Origin: JAGXOF01 sp046545575
Lineage (GTDB): Bacteria; Chloroflexota; Dehalococcoidia; SZUA-161; SpSt-899
Length of the DNA: 21,846 nucleotides
Assembly (NCBI GenBank): GCA_046545575.1
Contig: JBKGZM010000028.1
Coordinates: 1 to 21,846, forward strand
Direction of reading: 5' to 3'
Shown piece after piece: positions 6,575 through 13,273 of this stretch. A model generated the notes under the pieces. It was not told where the DNA came from and ran no database searches. It saw only the letters and a program-made list of their open reading frames with translations. The position numbers and the translations under genes were made by a program. Within the stretch, counting starts at the first letter, position 1, and the number at the start of each line of letters is the position of its first letter.

Positions 6575-7432
6575 GTGAGAACCTACATTGATTGTATACC
6601 GTGTTTTATGACACAGGCATTAAGGGCGGCGAAGGCCGCCAGCAGCGATGAGCTAATCCAGCGGAGAGTGCTGGACTCGGTTGCAAAGATGGTTCCTGAC
6701 CTTCCGCTTGAAGAAAGGCCTCCTGCGATCGCCCAGCGAGTTTACAGGGCAGTTCATGATATCACGGGCAATGCCGACCCGTACCGCGAAATGAAATCAC
6801 AGGCTAACCAAACGGCTTTGTCTCTCTACCCACGTCTGAAAGAGATTGTGGTTGGTTCGGATGACCCACTGCTTGCTGCCTGTAAACTGGCCATAGCTGG
6901 TAACTCCATCGACTTCGGCCCACAGGTTCTTCATACGGATCTGGATACAATTGTCGATTCGGCTTTGTCGGTCCCGTTTGTTTGCGATGATTACCAGCAG
7001 TTCCGGTCAGAGGTGGCAAGTTGCACAAGACTTCTGTATTTGGGGGACAATGCCGGGGAGATCGTCTTTGACAGGCTTCTGGTAGAGCAACTCCTCCAGT
7101 ATAACAGACAGCTTGACATAACCTTTGTGGTTAGAGAAGCTCCCATTATAAACGATGCCACCATGGAGGATGCTGTGGTGGTTGGACTTGATAAGCTGGC
7201 AAGGGTCGTCTCCAATGGCTCGGATGCTCCGGCGACCATTCTTTCCCAGTGTTCGCCCGAGATGCTGGAGATGTTCAATTCGGCGGACATAATTATCGCC
7301 AAGGGACAGGGCAACTACGAATCACTCAGCGATGAGGATGCCAACATCTTCTTTCTCCTGAAGTGTAAGTGCCATGTGGTGGCGGATCTTCTGGATGTGA
7401 ATGTTGGCGATGCCGTATTGAGGAAGCGTTGA
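6575..7432 (+). CDS. DUF89 / ARMT1-like metal-dependent phosphatase-family protein
   Basis: A 285-residue DUF89 protein. The N-terminus has the usual C7-x-x-C10 (CIPCF). The metal site is visible as D158-N159 in GDNAGE with D194 in PIINDA, and GQGNYES (244-250) completes the pocket. Some DUF89 proteins are metal-dependent damage-control phosphatases that remove abnormal sugar-phosphate or cofactor-related metabolites; the exact substrate of bacterial short members is not settled. A GTG start at 6575 is chosen because GAGGAG lies four bases upstream and the family begins just before the CxPC motif; the in-frame GTG at 6563 lacks a site. Its position behind a PLP aminotransferase suggests it clears a damaged phosphate metabolite linked to that pathway, which is inference. 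Confidence 0.85.
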   Translation: MRTYIDCIPCFMTQALRAAKAASSDELIQRRVLDSVAKMVPDLPLEERPPAIAQRVYRAVHDITGNADPYREMKSQANQTALSLYPRLKEIVVGSDDPLLAACKLAIAGNSIDFGPQVLHTDLDTIVDSALSVPFVCDDYQQFRSEVASCTRLLYLGDNAGEIVFDRLLVEQLLQYNRQLDITFVVREAPIINDATMEDAVVVGLDKLARVVSNGSDAPATILSQCSPEMLEMFNSADIIIAKGQGNYESLSDEDANIFFLLKCKCHVVADLLDVNVGDAVLRKR

Positions 7433-7484
7433 AGCTCAGATAACGAGCCTAAGGTACGGTCGTTCGCTGTAAGTGGGCAGCAAT

Positions 7485-7502
7485 CGCAGGCTAAAGTCTG
7501 CG
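7485..7502 (+). repeat. Small REP-like hairpin after the DUF89 gene
   Basis: CGCAGGC pairs with GTCTGCG around a TAAA loop, with one G-U in plus-strand RNA. It lies 52 bases past the DUF89 stop between convergent genes. The sequence resembles the GCAGGCTAAAGCCTGCG-type palindrome that I recall as dispersed in many bacterial intergenic regions. The core AGGCTAAAG also occurs at 5328-5336. It may act as a 3' stabiliser or terminator; no T-run follows. Confidence 0.35.
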
Positions 7503-7535
7503 GCTACTTGCTCTGTTACTTTATTTACTGGACAC

Positions 7536-7829
7536 TTACGCCCGCTCAAGGTGCCTTAACACTGTGACCTGGGAAGGGGTTTCCAGTAAGGGTTTTATCT
7601 TCTCATCCAGATCCTTACGTGGTTTGCTGTTTGCCCATGTTTCCCAGGCTTCCCCGCTGGCCCAGTTGCTGATAACGACATAGAGCGACGGATCATCGTT
7701 TCCCACAAGGGTTTCTCCGGATACATATCCCGGCTGGTGTAGAGCCCTGGCTCTGAGTTCACGAAGCAATTCCAGGAGCTCATTGTCCTTCCCCTCTTTC
7801 ACCCTTCGTTCAACGATAATTCGCACCAT
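7536..7829 (-). CDS. ABM-fold (antibiotic biosynthesis monooxygenase-like) protein
   Basis: A 97-residue dimeric alpha+beta barrel protein of the ABM superfamily. The opening VRIIVERRVKEGKDNELLELLRELRARALHQPGYVSGE shows the usual strand, long helix and QPGYVSGE turn; YVVISNWASGEAWETWANS supplies the next strand and the W-x-S-x-E-A-W pattern. Members include cofactor-free monooxygenases and heme-degrading enzymes, but many small ones have no known activity. The ATG at 7829 has a strong AAGGAGGTGG site. It lies 63 bases after VLRF1 on the same strand with a candidate promoter between them, so it may be transcribed alone or as the end of the mutS2 unit. Confidence 0.8.
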   Translation of the reverse strand: MVRIIVERRVKEGKDNELLELLRELRARALHQPGYVSGETLVGNDDPSLYVVISNWASGEAWETWANSKPRKDLDEKIKPLLETPSQVTVLRHLERA

Positions 7830-7859
7830 TGCTCCACCTCCTTATTTTGTATATCCCAT

Positions 7860-7887
7860 ATTATAACCTGTTGATGCCAAAATACAA
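7860..7887 (-). promoter_or_regulatory. Candidate promoter of the ABM-fold gene
   Basis: Minus-strand TTGTAT (plus-strand 7882-7887), a 16-base spacer and a perfect TATAAT (7860-7865), 30 bases before the ATG. The -10 is strong and the -35 moderate. The -35 lies just 5 bases after the VLRF1 stop. Confidence 0.45.
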
Positions 7888-7892
7888 TGGGG

Positions 7893-8636
7893 TCAATTCT
7901 CTTCCCACTGGGTGACTGTGCTTGACCAGGCCTGAATTATGGCCTGTTTCAAGGTTGCCTGCTTGGGATGCCGTACATCGAGAAGCCAGTCCAGCGTTCG
8001 GTCATCGAATTTTTGCAGGAAGGAACATTGCTTGCGAAAGGAGAGGATGGTACTGCGTTCGCCTCCATACAGGAGGTGGTCAAGCTGGCGAAGTTGGGGT
8101 TCCAGGTGTTCGCGGGCGTGCCCACAGACCCGCTCGAAGAAATATTCCATTTGCTTTTCTCTGTGCCGCTGGAAACGCCGTTGTGATGTGCCGCCTTTCT
8201 TCTCCCGCGAGTGGACGAGTCCTGTGCCTACCTTGCTGGAAACCAGGTTTTCACCGTCGAAGACTCCTACGGCATATTCTCCCAGCCTTACCAGGAGCAG
8301 GGCAACCTTCAATTCCTGAGTGAGAAATGAACGCAGCGGAGCGATATCGTATCCTGCGGAGGTGTGGCTTTCCTTGAGAGGGAAAGGGGGAAGTATGAGG
8401 CACTTGTGTTCTTTGCCCCAGAAGAGTACGGCACCTGTCTTCGATTTGGCAATTGTATCGATGGCATCTGCCGGGGCATCTTCTATATTTGATGTAATCG
8501 ATGAGTGTATGTCGGACCTGTGCTGACCCGAGGGTATATACAATGACTTTGCCGCTCCGTCTTCGGCGGACTCCAGTTCATCGAGCAGCCGCAGGGTTTT
8601 CCGTTTGGTGAGTTGACTTCGGTGTTGTGTTAGCAT
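7893..8636 (-). CDS. Vms1-like release factor (VLRF1/eRF1-fold), putative peptidyl-tRNA hydrolase
   Basis: A 247-residue protein with an eRF1 domain 2-like core. Strands around KVALLLVRLGEYAVGVFDGENL (110-131) lead to the diagnostic loop HSREKKGGTSQRRFQRHRE (142-160). This matches the GxxQ catalytic loop of Vms1/ANKZF1 and bacterial VLRF1 proteins; here G149-T-S-Q152, with Q152 in the catalytic place. Basic residues after the loop would contact rRNA or tRNA. In the family, Vms1/ANKZF1 releases stalled nascent chains from tRNA on split 60S subunits. The zinc-finger, ankyrin and p97-binding parts of the eukaryotic proteins are absent. The gene begins 6 bases after mutS2 with no ribosome binding site, so translation is probably coupled to it. 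Family assignment rests on the loop and context. Confidence 0.75.
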   Translation of the reverse strand: MLTQHRSQLTKRKTLRLLDELESAEDGAAKSLYIPSGQHRSDIHSSITSNIEDAPADAIDTIAKSKTGAVLFWGKEHKCLILPPFPLKESHTSAGYDIAPLRSFLTQELKVALLLVRLGEYAVGVFDGENLVSSKVGTGLVHSREKKGGTSQRRFQRHREKQMEYFFERVCGHAREHLEPQLRQLDHLLYGGERSTILSFRKQCSFLQKFDDRTLDWLLDVRHPKQATLKQAIIQAWSSTVTQWEEN

Positions 8637-8642
8637 TTTGAT

Positions 8643-11021
8643 TTAAAGACTGGCTATCGTTACTCCGTCGCTTCCTTCATCCGGTTTGCCCGGGCGGTAG
8701 GATTTGACCAGCGGATGGGAAGCGAGCGTGTCCCGGACGATTTGCCGGACCGTGCCGGTGCCATATCCGTGGATTATGCTGACTTCTCCAAAACCCGTAA
8801 GCGAGGCATCGTTGAGATAACGGTCGAGTTTTGGCTCTATATCTTCGGCCCTTTTGCCCCTCAGGTCGAGTTCGGCAAGGCTCTTTCGTCTTTCCACATG
8901 TTTTTTGACTGCGGGTGAGCGTGACGGAACTATCTCGCCGCCGGGTCTTACCTTCTTGAGTTCGCTCACGTTTGTCTTGAGCTTTATCTGCCCGACCTGC
9001 ACCTCGACCTCTCCCGTTTTCTCCAGCAGGGAGAGAACGATCCCCCTGGCGTGGGTGTCCATCACTTCCACTTCATCTCCCACGGAGATAGTGTCCTCGG
9101 TAACCTCACTCTCTTCTTCGCCTTCTGCAGAGCCTGTTTGCCAGGTTGGACTCTTCATCTGCTGGTGGACGGTTTCCAGCGTTTTCTTCGCTGTGTCGAT
9201 GCTTTCTCTGGATTTTACCTTCTTAAGCTCCGCGTTGGCCTGCCGGATTTGCCTCTGCAGTTCAGCTGCCTCAGAGGCAACCTGGTCTCTGGCTTCCTGA
9301 AGGATTCTCTGTCTCTCGTTCTTTACATTATTAAGCTCTCGTTCCCATTCCTTCTTGAGGTTTTCCGCTTCACTTCGCTCCTTCTCGAGGTCGCTTTTCA
9401 GTTCTTCGACCCTTTGCTTTTCCGCGTTCAAGTCCGACAGGAGTTTTTCCATTTCCTGTGTGCCCTCCCCTAGCATCTGCCGTGCGTTTTCGACGATGTC
9501 AGAGGGAAGCCCCAACCGTGAAGCAGTGGCCAGGGCGTTACTGCCTCCGGGGATGCCCATGGTCAGATGATAAGTGGGGGAGAGGGTGGCGGGGTCGAAG
9601 TCGAGGGAGGCGTTCTGCAGGCCTTCGGTCGAATGTGCAAAGACCTTCAGTTCGCTGTAGTGCGTTGTTGCCACCGTGATAATGCGTTTGGAAAGGAAGT
9701 GGAGCAGGACTGAGCGAGCCAGAGCGGCTCCTTCGCTCGGGTCTGTGCTCGTTCCCAGTTCATCGAGGAGTACAAGGCTGTTTCGGGTAGCGGACTGCAC
9801 AATTCGGACGACGTTGTTCATATGCCAGCTGAAGCTGGAGATGGTCTCCTCTATGCTCTGCTCATCGCCGATATCCGCGAAGACGCCGTCAAATATTGGA
9901 ATGGAACTCTCCGGCTCAGCCGGAATGGGTAATCCTGCTTGAGTCATCAGGGTTAGAAGCCCGATGGTCTTGAGCGCGACGGTTTTGCCACCTGCGTTGG
10001 GACCGGTAATAACGAGGGAAAGGAAATCCTGGCCCAGTTCCACGGTTAAGGGCACGGCCTTATGCTTGAGCAGCGGGTGCCTTGCGCTGACAATCTTCAA
10101 AGGTTGTGGTTCTCCGGATTCGTTGGGAGGAAGAATCGCCGGCTCAGCGGCTCTGGCTTGCTCCGCGTACCTCGCTTTGGCGAGCGTCAGGTCGAGCAGG
10201 GCGAGCAAATCGATGTTCTGAGAGAGGGCCGTCTGATTGCTGCCAATCTCTTCGCTCAGGGCAGCCAGTATCCTTTCCACCTCGTGTTTCTCTTCCATCT
10301 CAAGCTGGCGGAGCTCGTTGCCCAGTCCCACTGTTATCCAGGGCTCCATGAACACCGTAGCTCCGGTATTCGAGACGTCGTGGATAATACCTTCGATCTC
10401 GTTTTGCAGTTCCGCTTTAACTGGGATGACGTACCGGCTTTCCCTCTCGGTGATGAGCGACTCCTGCGCGACTCTCTGGCCTTTCCGTGAATAGATAAAG
10501 CTCTCCAGGCGGTCCATCAATCGCTGACGTGTCTCCCTCAATTGATGCCTGAGTTCAGCCAGCTTCATTGATGCGTAGTCGGGGACCTGTCCCATTTCAT
10601 CTATGCACTCGTCGATATCCTGTTCGAGTTCGGGTAGCAGAACGATTTCCTTGGTGATATGCCAGAGGGATGGGCATTCTTCCGAGTGCTTGCCCACTAT
10701 GGAGCGCGCGTGGCGTGCCGCGGCCAGAGTGGACTGGATGGTTAACAGCGTTTGAGGCTCGAGCACCTTGCCTCTCGCTGCCATACCCGCTGCTTCTTTG
10801 ATATCCTGTATTTCCCCGATGGAGAAATTGGGCTCCAGTGAAAGCAAATGACGGGCTTCGGCTGACTGCCGGAGACGCAAGGAGACCAGGTCGGGGCCTG
10901 AGGATGGCTGAAGCCCGAGAGCCAGGTCGCGGCTCACGGCAAAATCCGTGTGCCCGGCCAGGATCTCCCTGACCCTGTTAAACTCCAGCATCTCGATGCT
11001 TTTCTCGTCCATATCCGTCAT
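8643..11021 (-). CDS. mutS2: MutS2 / RqcU ribosome-collision ATPase with KOW-like and Smr domains
   Basis: A 792-residue full-length MutS2. The N-terminal 300 residues are the MutS core and clamp helices. Walker A is ITGPNAGGKT (338-347), Walker B LVLLDELG (416-423), and a TTHYSEL motif is at 452-458. A long charged coiled coil spans about 515-620, a KOW-like beta region about 645-692, and a C-terminal Smr domain has LDLRG (718-722) and HGYGTG (751-756). MutS2 lacks the mismatch-recognition domain of MutS. Bacterial MutS2 proteins have been shown to bind collided ribosomes and rescue them by splitting or by Smr cleavage. No strong ribosome binding site precedes the ATG at 11021; an ATG three codons later is possible. 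VLRF1 follows 6 bases downstream. Confidence 0.93.
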   Translation of the reverse strand: MTDMDEKSIEMLEFNRVREILAGHTDFAVSRDLALGLQPSSGPDLVSLRLRQSAEARHLLSLEPNFSIGEIQDIKEAAGMAARGKVLEPQTLLTIQSTLAAARHARSIVGKHSEECPSLWHITKEIVLLPELEQDIDECIDEMGQVPDYASMKLAELRHQLRETRQRLMDRLESFIYSRKGQRVAQESLITERESRYVIPVKAELQNEIEGIIHDVSNTGATVFMEPWITVGLGNELRQLEMEEKHEVERILAALSEEIGSNQTALSQNIDLLALLDLTLAKARYAEQARAAEPAILPPNESGEPQPLKIVSARHPLLKHKAVPLTVELGQDFLSLVITGPNAGGKTVALKTIGLLTLMTQAGLPIPAEPESSIPIFDGVFADIGDEQSIEETISSFSWHMNNVVRIVQSATRNSLVLLDELGTSTDPSEGAALARSVLLHFLSKRIITVATTHYSELKVFAHSTEGLQNASLDFDPATLSPTYHLTMGIPGGSNALATASRLGLPSDIVENARQMLGEGTQEMEKLLSDLNAEKQRVEELKSDLEKERSEAENLKKEWERELNNVKNERQRILQEARDQVASEAAELQRQIRQANAELKKVKSRESIDTAKKTLETVHQQMKSPTWQTGSAEGEEESEVTEDTISVGDEVEVMDTHARGIVLSLLEKTGEVEVQVGQIKLKTNVSELKKVRPGGEIVPSRSPAVKKHVERRKSLAELDLRGKRAEDIEPKLDRYLNDASLTGFGEVSIIHGYGTGTVRQIVRDTLASHPLVKSYRPGKPDEGSDGVTIASL

Positions 11022-11400
11022 CTGTGATTTTCCATATCTATGGTTTTTTTCGTCATTCTCTAGTTTACATGTTGCCCTGGTTGGTGTCTACAGGGAGTAT
11101 GGGCTCACAAACTGCTACGTGTTGTAAGCAATTTGATTAAAGACTTGACCTTAAGAAGGGCTGCAATTATCATGGATAGAAATAGAAATAATAAGGTGAG
11201 TTCCGCGGAAAGGAATTTAGCTCTATTGGCGTGGTCGCTACGGTTTTTAAGTAGTGAGTAGATGGGGGGGATTTGAAATTGAAGCTCAATCCAAGCTTAT
11301 GTAGAGAAAACTTTGAAGGAGGTGATATATCGGACAGTGTTAAACAATGTAGTGCTTGTGTTCGTAAAAAGATACTGCTAAATCTTTAAAGGAGGATTAG
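11022..11400 (+). other. Intergenic region and long leader of the TRAP operon
   Basis: About 380 bases between divergent mutS2 and dctP with no recognisable protein gene. It holds the dctP promoter (11145-11173), then a leader of roughly 220 bases. Inside it, 11316-11325 is a full-length anti-Shine-Dalgarno complement, AAGGAGGTGA, with only a possible 14-codon GTG frame (11337-11381) behind it. A short ATTGA/TCAAT hairpin is near 11280. I do not recognise a known riboswitch. Confidence 0.5.
11145..11173 (+). promoter_or_regulatory. Promoter of the TRAP operon
   Basis: TTGACC (11145-11150), a 17-base spacer and TATCAT (11168-11173), the best promoter match before dctP. Transcription from about 11180 would give a leader of about 220 bases. 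Confidence 0.5.
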
Positions 11401-12471
11401 ATGATGAAAAAGTTAGGGTTAGTGTCATTGGTACTTGTTTTGATGGCCGGGTTGATTTTCGGTGGCTGCACCAAAGGTACTGAAACGGAAAGCCCTACAG
11501 GGGAAGAATCACCTGGGCCATCTGTGGAAGAACCGATAGAACTCTCTATGGTGATTTTCCTGCCCGACATGCCTCCCGGTAATAGCTGGAGTCATATGTT
11601 CATGGACAAGGTTGAGAGTATATCCAATGGGGACATAACGATCGACCTGATTGGCGGACCGGAGGCAATCCCAGCCTCGGATCAGCCGGCTGCTGTAAAA
11701 AGGGGTACTGTAGATATAGCTAACTCTATGTACAACTATGCTGAAGCATTGGCCCCGGGAGTGGAATGTCTGGGCCGTGCTGAGTATACTCCTGCAGAGC
11801 TAAGAGAGAATGGGACGGTGGAATATGTTCAGGAGCTTTTCGCGGAGTCTGGTGTCCACTACTTGGGGAACTCCTCTCCTTCAGAACCTCATCAGCAGAC
11901 GGCTGTGTACTTAGGCAAGGGGAATAAGATTGAGAAGGTTGAGGACTTTCAGGGGCTGAAAATAGCTGCCACCGGTGGGGCAAATGCACCGTTCTTCGAA
12001 GCGCTGGGAGCTTCCTGTTTGCCGATTCCGTTTGGCGAGTATTTTACTGCCATGGAGAGGGGTACTGCGGATGGTTACAATGTGGGAGTGCCGGGCATAC
12101 AGGACTATGGTTTGGAGCCTGTAACCGGATACATGCTTGACGAATTGATTGCCAGTGGTGCTGCTGCCTTTCTGGTTAACATGGATACGTGGAATAGCCT
12201 GTCTAAGGATGACCAGGAAGTTTTGACTCAGGCGGCAATTGAAACGGAAATTGATGGTATCGATGTATTTGAGGAGTTGGTGGCCGAGGTTAAATCTGAC
12301 ATCTCCGACGACGGCGTGGAGATTATCAAGTTGCCGCCGGAGGAATCTGTGGAGTTCTTCGAAACCTATAGGCAGGCGATGTGGGCCGAAGATATGGAGG
12401 AATATCCAGAGGTCACAGCAGAGTTGAAAGAAATGGCTACTAACCCAGATTTCTCCCGGTTGCAGGAGTAG
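11401..12471 (+). CDS. dctP: TRAP transporter substrate-binding lipoprotein (DctP family)
   Basis: A 356-residue extracytoplasmic binding protein. The N-terminus is a lipoprotein signal: KK, a hydrophobic stretch (5-20) and FGGC with lipid-anchor C23, then an acidic Ser/Pro-rich linker. DctP-family landmarks are RGTVDIANSM (101-110), RENGTVEYVQELF (135-147), KVEDFQGLKI (179-188), EALGASCLPIPFGEYFTAMERGTADGY (200-226) and SLSKDDQEVL (266-275). It would capture a solute outside the membrane and deliver it to DctQM. The usual carboxylate-binding arginine in the GLKIR motif is absent: the position is A189. The ligand may therefore not be a simple organic acid. The ATG at 11401 (or the next codon) has AAAGGAGG five bases upstream. 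A strong hairpin separates it from dctQ. Confidence 0.9.
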   Translation: MMKKLGLVSLVLVLMAGLIFGGCTKGTETESPTGEESPGPSVEEPIELSMVIFLPDMPPGNSWSHMFMDKVESISNGDITIDLIGGPEAIPASDQPAAVKRGTVDIANSMYNYAEALAPGVECLGRAEYTPAELRENGTVEYVQELFAESGVHYLGNSSPSEPHQQTAVYLGKGNKIEKVEDFQGLKIAATGGANAPFFEALGASCLPIPFGEYFTAMERGTADGYNVGVPGIQDYGLEPVTGYMLDELIASGAAAFLVNMDTWNSLSKDDQEVLTQAAIETEIDGIDVFEELVAEVKSDISDDGVEIIKLPPEESVEFFETYRQAMWAEDMEEYPEVTAELKEMATNPDFSRLQE

Positions 12472-12538
12472 ATGTTGGTTGCCATGTCGATGCTGGTGTG
12501 AACTTTTAGATCTGCAAGCCGGGGATTGATAAGGGATA

Positions 12539-12589
12539 CTCTGTGCACAGTGTTAATAGAGATAACACTGTGCACAGAGCTCAGTTTTT
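12539..12589 (+). terminator. Perfect 17-bp hairpin with T-run between dctP and dctQ
   Basis: CTCTGTGCACAGTGTTA (12539-12555) and its exact inverse (12563-12579) enclose a 7-base loop; TTTTT follows at 12585-12589 after five unpaired bases. It starts 68 bases after the dctP stop. It can act as a partial terminator and as a 3' stabiliser of dctP mRNA, giving more binding protein than permease. Each arm also contains the palindrome GTGCAC, so a DNA operator role is possible. Confidence 0.65.
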
Positions 12590-12724
12590 ATGTCTGGGGC
12601 GAAGCCGCTTTCTTTAGGCATGGAAAAACCTATTTTCACTTGCTTGGGTTCTAGAACATTAATGTGCAGCATCTGAGAAAACGGCGACATCTCTTTGTCC
12701 GATCTCATAATTGAAGAGAGGGTC

Positions 12725-13273
12725 ATGAAAATAGGAGAAAAGTTCTGGGCTGTTTTTGATGCCATTATTAAAGCATCAATGGCCTTGGCATCTGCCCTGA
12801 TTGTTTTTGATGCTATAGCTGTCACTGTAGAGGTGCTTCTAAGATACTCCTTTGGAATAGTCATTGGTGAACTTTTCGAGATCACTGAATATACCCTGCT
12901 GTGGATGACCTTTCTCGGTGCAGCGTGGATAATGAAAAAGGAAGGTCATGTCAGTGTCGAGGTTGTAGTTGATCGCTTGAGCCCAGAACATAGAGCTATC
13001 GTGAGGGGTATTGCCTATGTCCTTTGTATATTTCTCTTGCTGGTTATGGTCTGGTACAGCGCCAAGCTCACTCTCAGTGATTTCCAGGCCCACTTTACTC
13101 TCTCCTCGATAATGATGCCACCTAAATGGCCTATAGAGATCATTATTCCCATAGGCTTTTTCTTGCTCATAATTCAGTTGATGAGGAATGCATATGGGTA
13201 TTTCAGTAATTGGAGAGCCTTGTACAGGGGAGAGAGTATCTCGCCGACTGATGTGCATGGGAGGGGACTCTAA
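12725..13273 (+). CDS. dctQ: TRAP transporter small permease (DctQ family)
   Basis: A 182-residue integral membrane protein with four predicted helices, near residues 17-42, 50-68, 87-110 and 130-152 of the chosen start. The loop EITEYTLLWMTFLGAAWIMKKEGHVSVEVVVDRL is characteristic of DctQ, in which E-x-T-E-Y and the K-x-x-H-V segment are well kept. DctQ pairs with DctM and helps dock the binding protein. The ATG at 12725 follows GAGAGGG; an upstream in-frame TTG at 12695 would add ten residues but lacks a ribosome binding site. Its TAA overlaps the dctM ATG by one base, so the two subunits are translationally coupled. Confidence 0.88.
   Translation: MKIGEKFWAVFDAIIKASMALASALIVFDAIAVTVEVLLRYSFGIVIGELFEITEYTLLWMTFLGAAWIMKKEGHVSVEVVVDRLSPEHRAIVRGIAYVLCIFLLLVMVWYSAKLTLSDFQAHFTLSSIMMPPKWPIEIIIPIGFFLLIIQLMRNAYGYFSNWRALYRGESISPTDVHGRGL

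Noticed and set aside
8643..11021. MutS mismatch-repair protein
   Set aside because: It lacks the mismatch-binding N-terminal domain and has a C-terminal Smr domain, so it is MutS2.
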